From Candidatus Poseidoniaceae archaeon (lineage in GTDB: Archaea > Thermoplasmatota > Poseidoniia > Poseidoniales > Poseidoniaceae), in the NCBI GenBank assembly GCA_013329925.1, contig DUJK01000199.1:1-14409 (forward strand): a stretch of 14,409 nt of DNA, read 5' to 3'. Positions 13,567-14,409 of this stretch are shown here, piece after piece (position 1 is the stretch's first letter; the number at the start of each line of letters is the position of its first letter). The notes beneath the pieces were generated by a model, which was not told where the DNA came from, made no database searches, and was given only the letters and a program-made list of their open reading frames with translations. The translations under genes and the position numbers were made by a program.

Positions 13567-14266
13567 ATTCATCTTCATTATTGACTAATTGATCTGAGAT
13601 TATTTTACCACTATCAATGCGGATTACTCTAGTGGCATATTGCACTAATCCTTCATCGTGGGTAACGAATACTGCGGTGATGTTTTCTTCCTTGCAGGCT
13701 TTGACTAGGGCAGTCATAACTTTTTGCGAGGTTTCAGTATCAAGATTACCAGTCAGCTCATCACCAAGTAGCAAATTTGGCCGCTTAGCAATGCTTCTTG
13801 CAATAGCAACACGTTGTTGTTGACCACCACTAATTTCTCCAGGGAATCGATTAATTTCATCTTCAAGACCAACCAGTTTAAGCAGTTCAATTGCTCTTTT
13901 TTGGTCTTTGTTACCAGATAATTCTTGAATTAACAAAATATTTTCGAGTACAGTTAAATCTTGTAACAGGTTGAAAAATTGAAAGACATAACCAATGTTT
14001 TCTCTGCGGAATGAAGTCATTTGTTCAGAATGATTTCTTGGAACCTCGCTTCCCTTGAAAGTATAATTTCCTCCAGTCGGGCTATCAAGTGAAGATAGAC
14101 AATTGAGTAGGGTTGTTTTACCAGAACCGGACGGGCCTAGCAAGATTACTCTTTCACCTTGAGTTATCTCAAATGATACACCGTCTAAGGCTCTAACAAC
14201 ACCTGCTGGGGTTTCATAATGTCGTTCAATATTTACCATTTCCAACAGTGATTGTTTCATCGCCAT
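13565..14266 (-). CDS. ABC transporter ATP-binding protein, LolD/MacB family
   Basis: This is the ATPase partner of the downstream FtsX-type permease. Numbered from the ATG at 14266 (233 residues), Walker A GPSGSGKT is at 44-51, the Q-loop VFQFFNL has Gln96, the signature ISGGQQQR is at 145-152, Walker B LLLGDELTGNLD is at 165-176 with catalytic Glu170, and the switch His203 is in VTHDE. In the LolD/MacB family Walker B is normally followed by DEPTGNLD; here Pro is replaced by Leu, while the catalytic Glu and the D-loop are kept. Several starts are possible: TTG 14278, ATG 14266, ATG 14260 and ATG 14239. I chose 14266 because a TTAAAT box lies at -29 to -24, fitting a leaderless transcript. 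It is the first gene of the apparent operon with the permease, gatD and the carboxyltransferase. Confidence 0.96.
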   Translation of the reverse strand: MAMKQSLLEMVNIERHYETPAGVVRALDGVSFEITQGERVILLGPSGSGKTTLLNCLSSLDSPTGGNYTFKGSEVPRNHSEQMTSFRRENIGYVFQFFNLLQDLTVLENILLIQELSGNKDQKRAIELLKLVGLEDEINRFPGEISGGQQQRVAIARSIAKRPNLLLGDELTGNLDTETSQKVMTALVKACKEENITAVFVTHDEGLVQYATRVIRIDSGKIISDQLVNNEDE

Positions 14267-14289
14267 CAATTGGGGCAATGGAACTCAGG

Positions 14290-14295
14290 ATTTAA
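14290..14295 (-). promoter_or_regulatory. TATA-like box of the ABC-gatD-carboxyltransferase operon
   Basis: TTAAAT within GACTGATTAAATCC on the minus strand lies at -29 to -24 from the ATG at 14266. No ribosome binding site follows, which suits a leaderless archaeal transcript. The remaining bases to the right edge (to 14409) hold no gene that I can support; every minus-strand frame entering from the edge stops within 10 codons. Confidence 0.5.
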
Positions 14296-14409
14296 TCAGT
14301 CCGCGGGGGTGTTCACTTTACAGTGTCGGGAGCGGAGTGTGAGAACATCCAAGATGTGTGAAGAATAGATTTCAGCAAATCAACTAGCTACCGCACCAAG
14401 CGATGCTGA

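Noticed and set aside
14296..14409. tRNA, small RNA or gene fragment at the right edge
   Set aside because: I found no T-loop consensus or acceptor stem. Minus-strand frames entering from the edge stop within 10 codons, and the plus-strand ATG at 14403 is too close to the edge to judge.

Overview
The window looks like a chromosomal stretch from a marine planktonic euryarchaeon, most likely Marine Group II (Candidatus Poseidoniales). The firmest archaeal marker is gatD, the asparaginase-like subunit of the archaea-specific GatDE tRNA amidotransferase. Promoter and start signals agree: first genes of transcription units have A/T-rich TATA-like elements about 26 nt before the ATG and no ribosome binding site (leaderless style), while downstream genes carry GGTGAT-like Shine-Dalgarno sites 3-5 nt before ATG/GTG starts. 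The lineage assignment is inference, since there is no rRNA in the window. No tRNA, rRNA, CRISPR array, insertion sequence or integrase is visible, and coding density is very high.

Left block, minus strand, read right to left (4185 to 1): two unrecognised small membrane proteins (127 and about 82 aa), an NfeD/YuaF-like membrane protein with a C-terminal OB-fold, a FloT-like flotillin with its own promoter, then fhs (formate-tetrahydrofolate ligase), which runs off the left edge after 450 codons. The flotillin/NfeD pair is the known membrane-microdomain pairing of the Bacillus yuaFGI operon. The two small membrane proteins in front of it are the least explained part of the window and are candidates for archaeal microdomain partners.

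Centre, plus strand (4277 to 8151): a divergently transcribed, enlarged shikimate dehydrogenase (aroE), then a 933-residue surface protein with a signal peptide, a degenerate alpha/beta-hydrolase domain, cadherin-like (tandem-95 type) repeats, a C-terminal membrane anchor and an acidic cytoplasmic tail. The two divergent start regions share a TTATCG/CGATAA inverted-repeat motif placed immediately before each ATG.

Right block, minus strand (14266 to 8152): an apparent four-gene operon made of a LolD/MacB-type ABC ATPase, a duplicated FtsX/MacB-type permease, gatD, and a divergent carboxyltransferase (beta) subunit of a biotin-dependent acyl-CoA carboxylase. Its last stop codon abuts the stop codon of the convergent surface-protein gene with no base between them. 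Joining an exporter, tRNA-Gln amidation and acyl-CoA carboxylation in one unit looks like genome streamlining rather than one pathway.

The points most worth a second look are the four-gene flotillin cluster, the hydrolase domain that has lost its nucleophile, the Asp-to-Leu and Gly-to-Val changes in the carboxyltransferase active site, and the shared operator-like palindromes.
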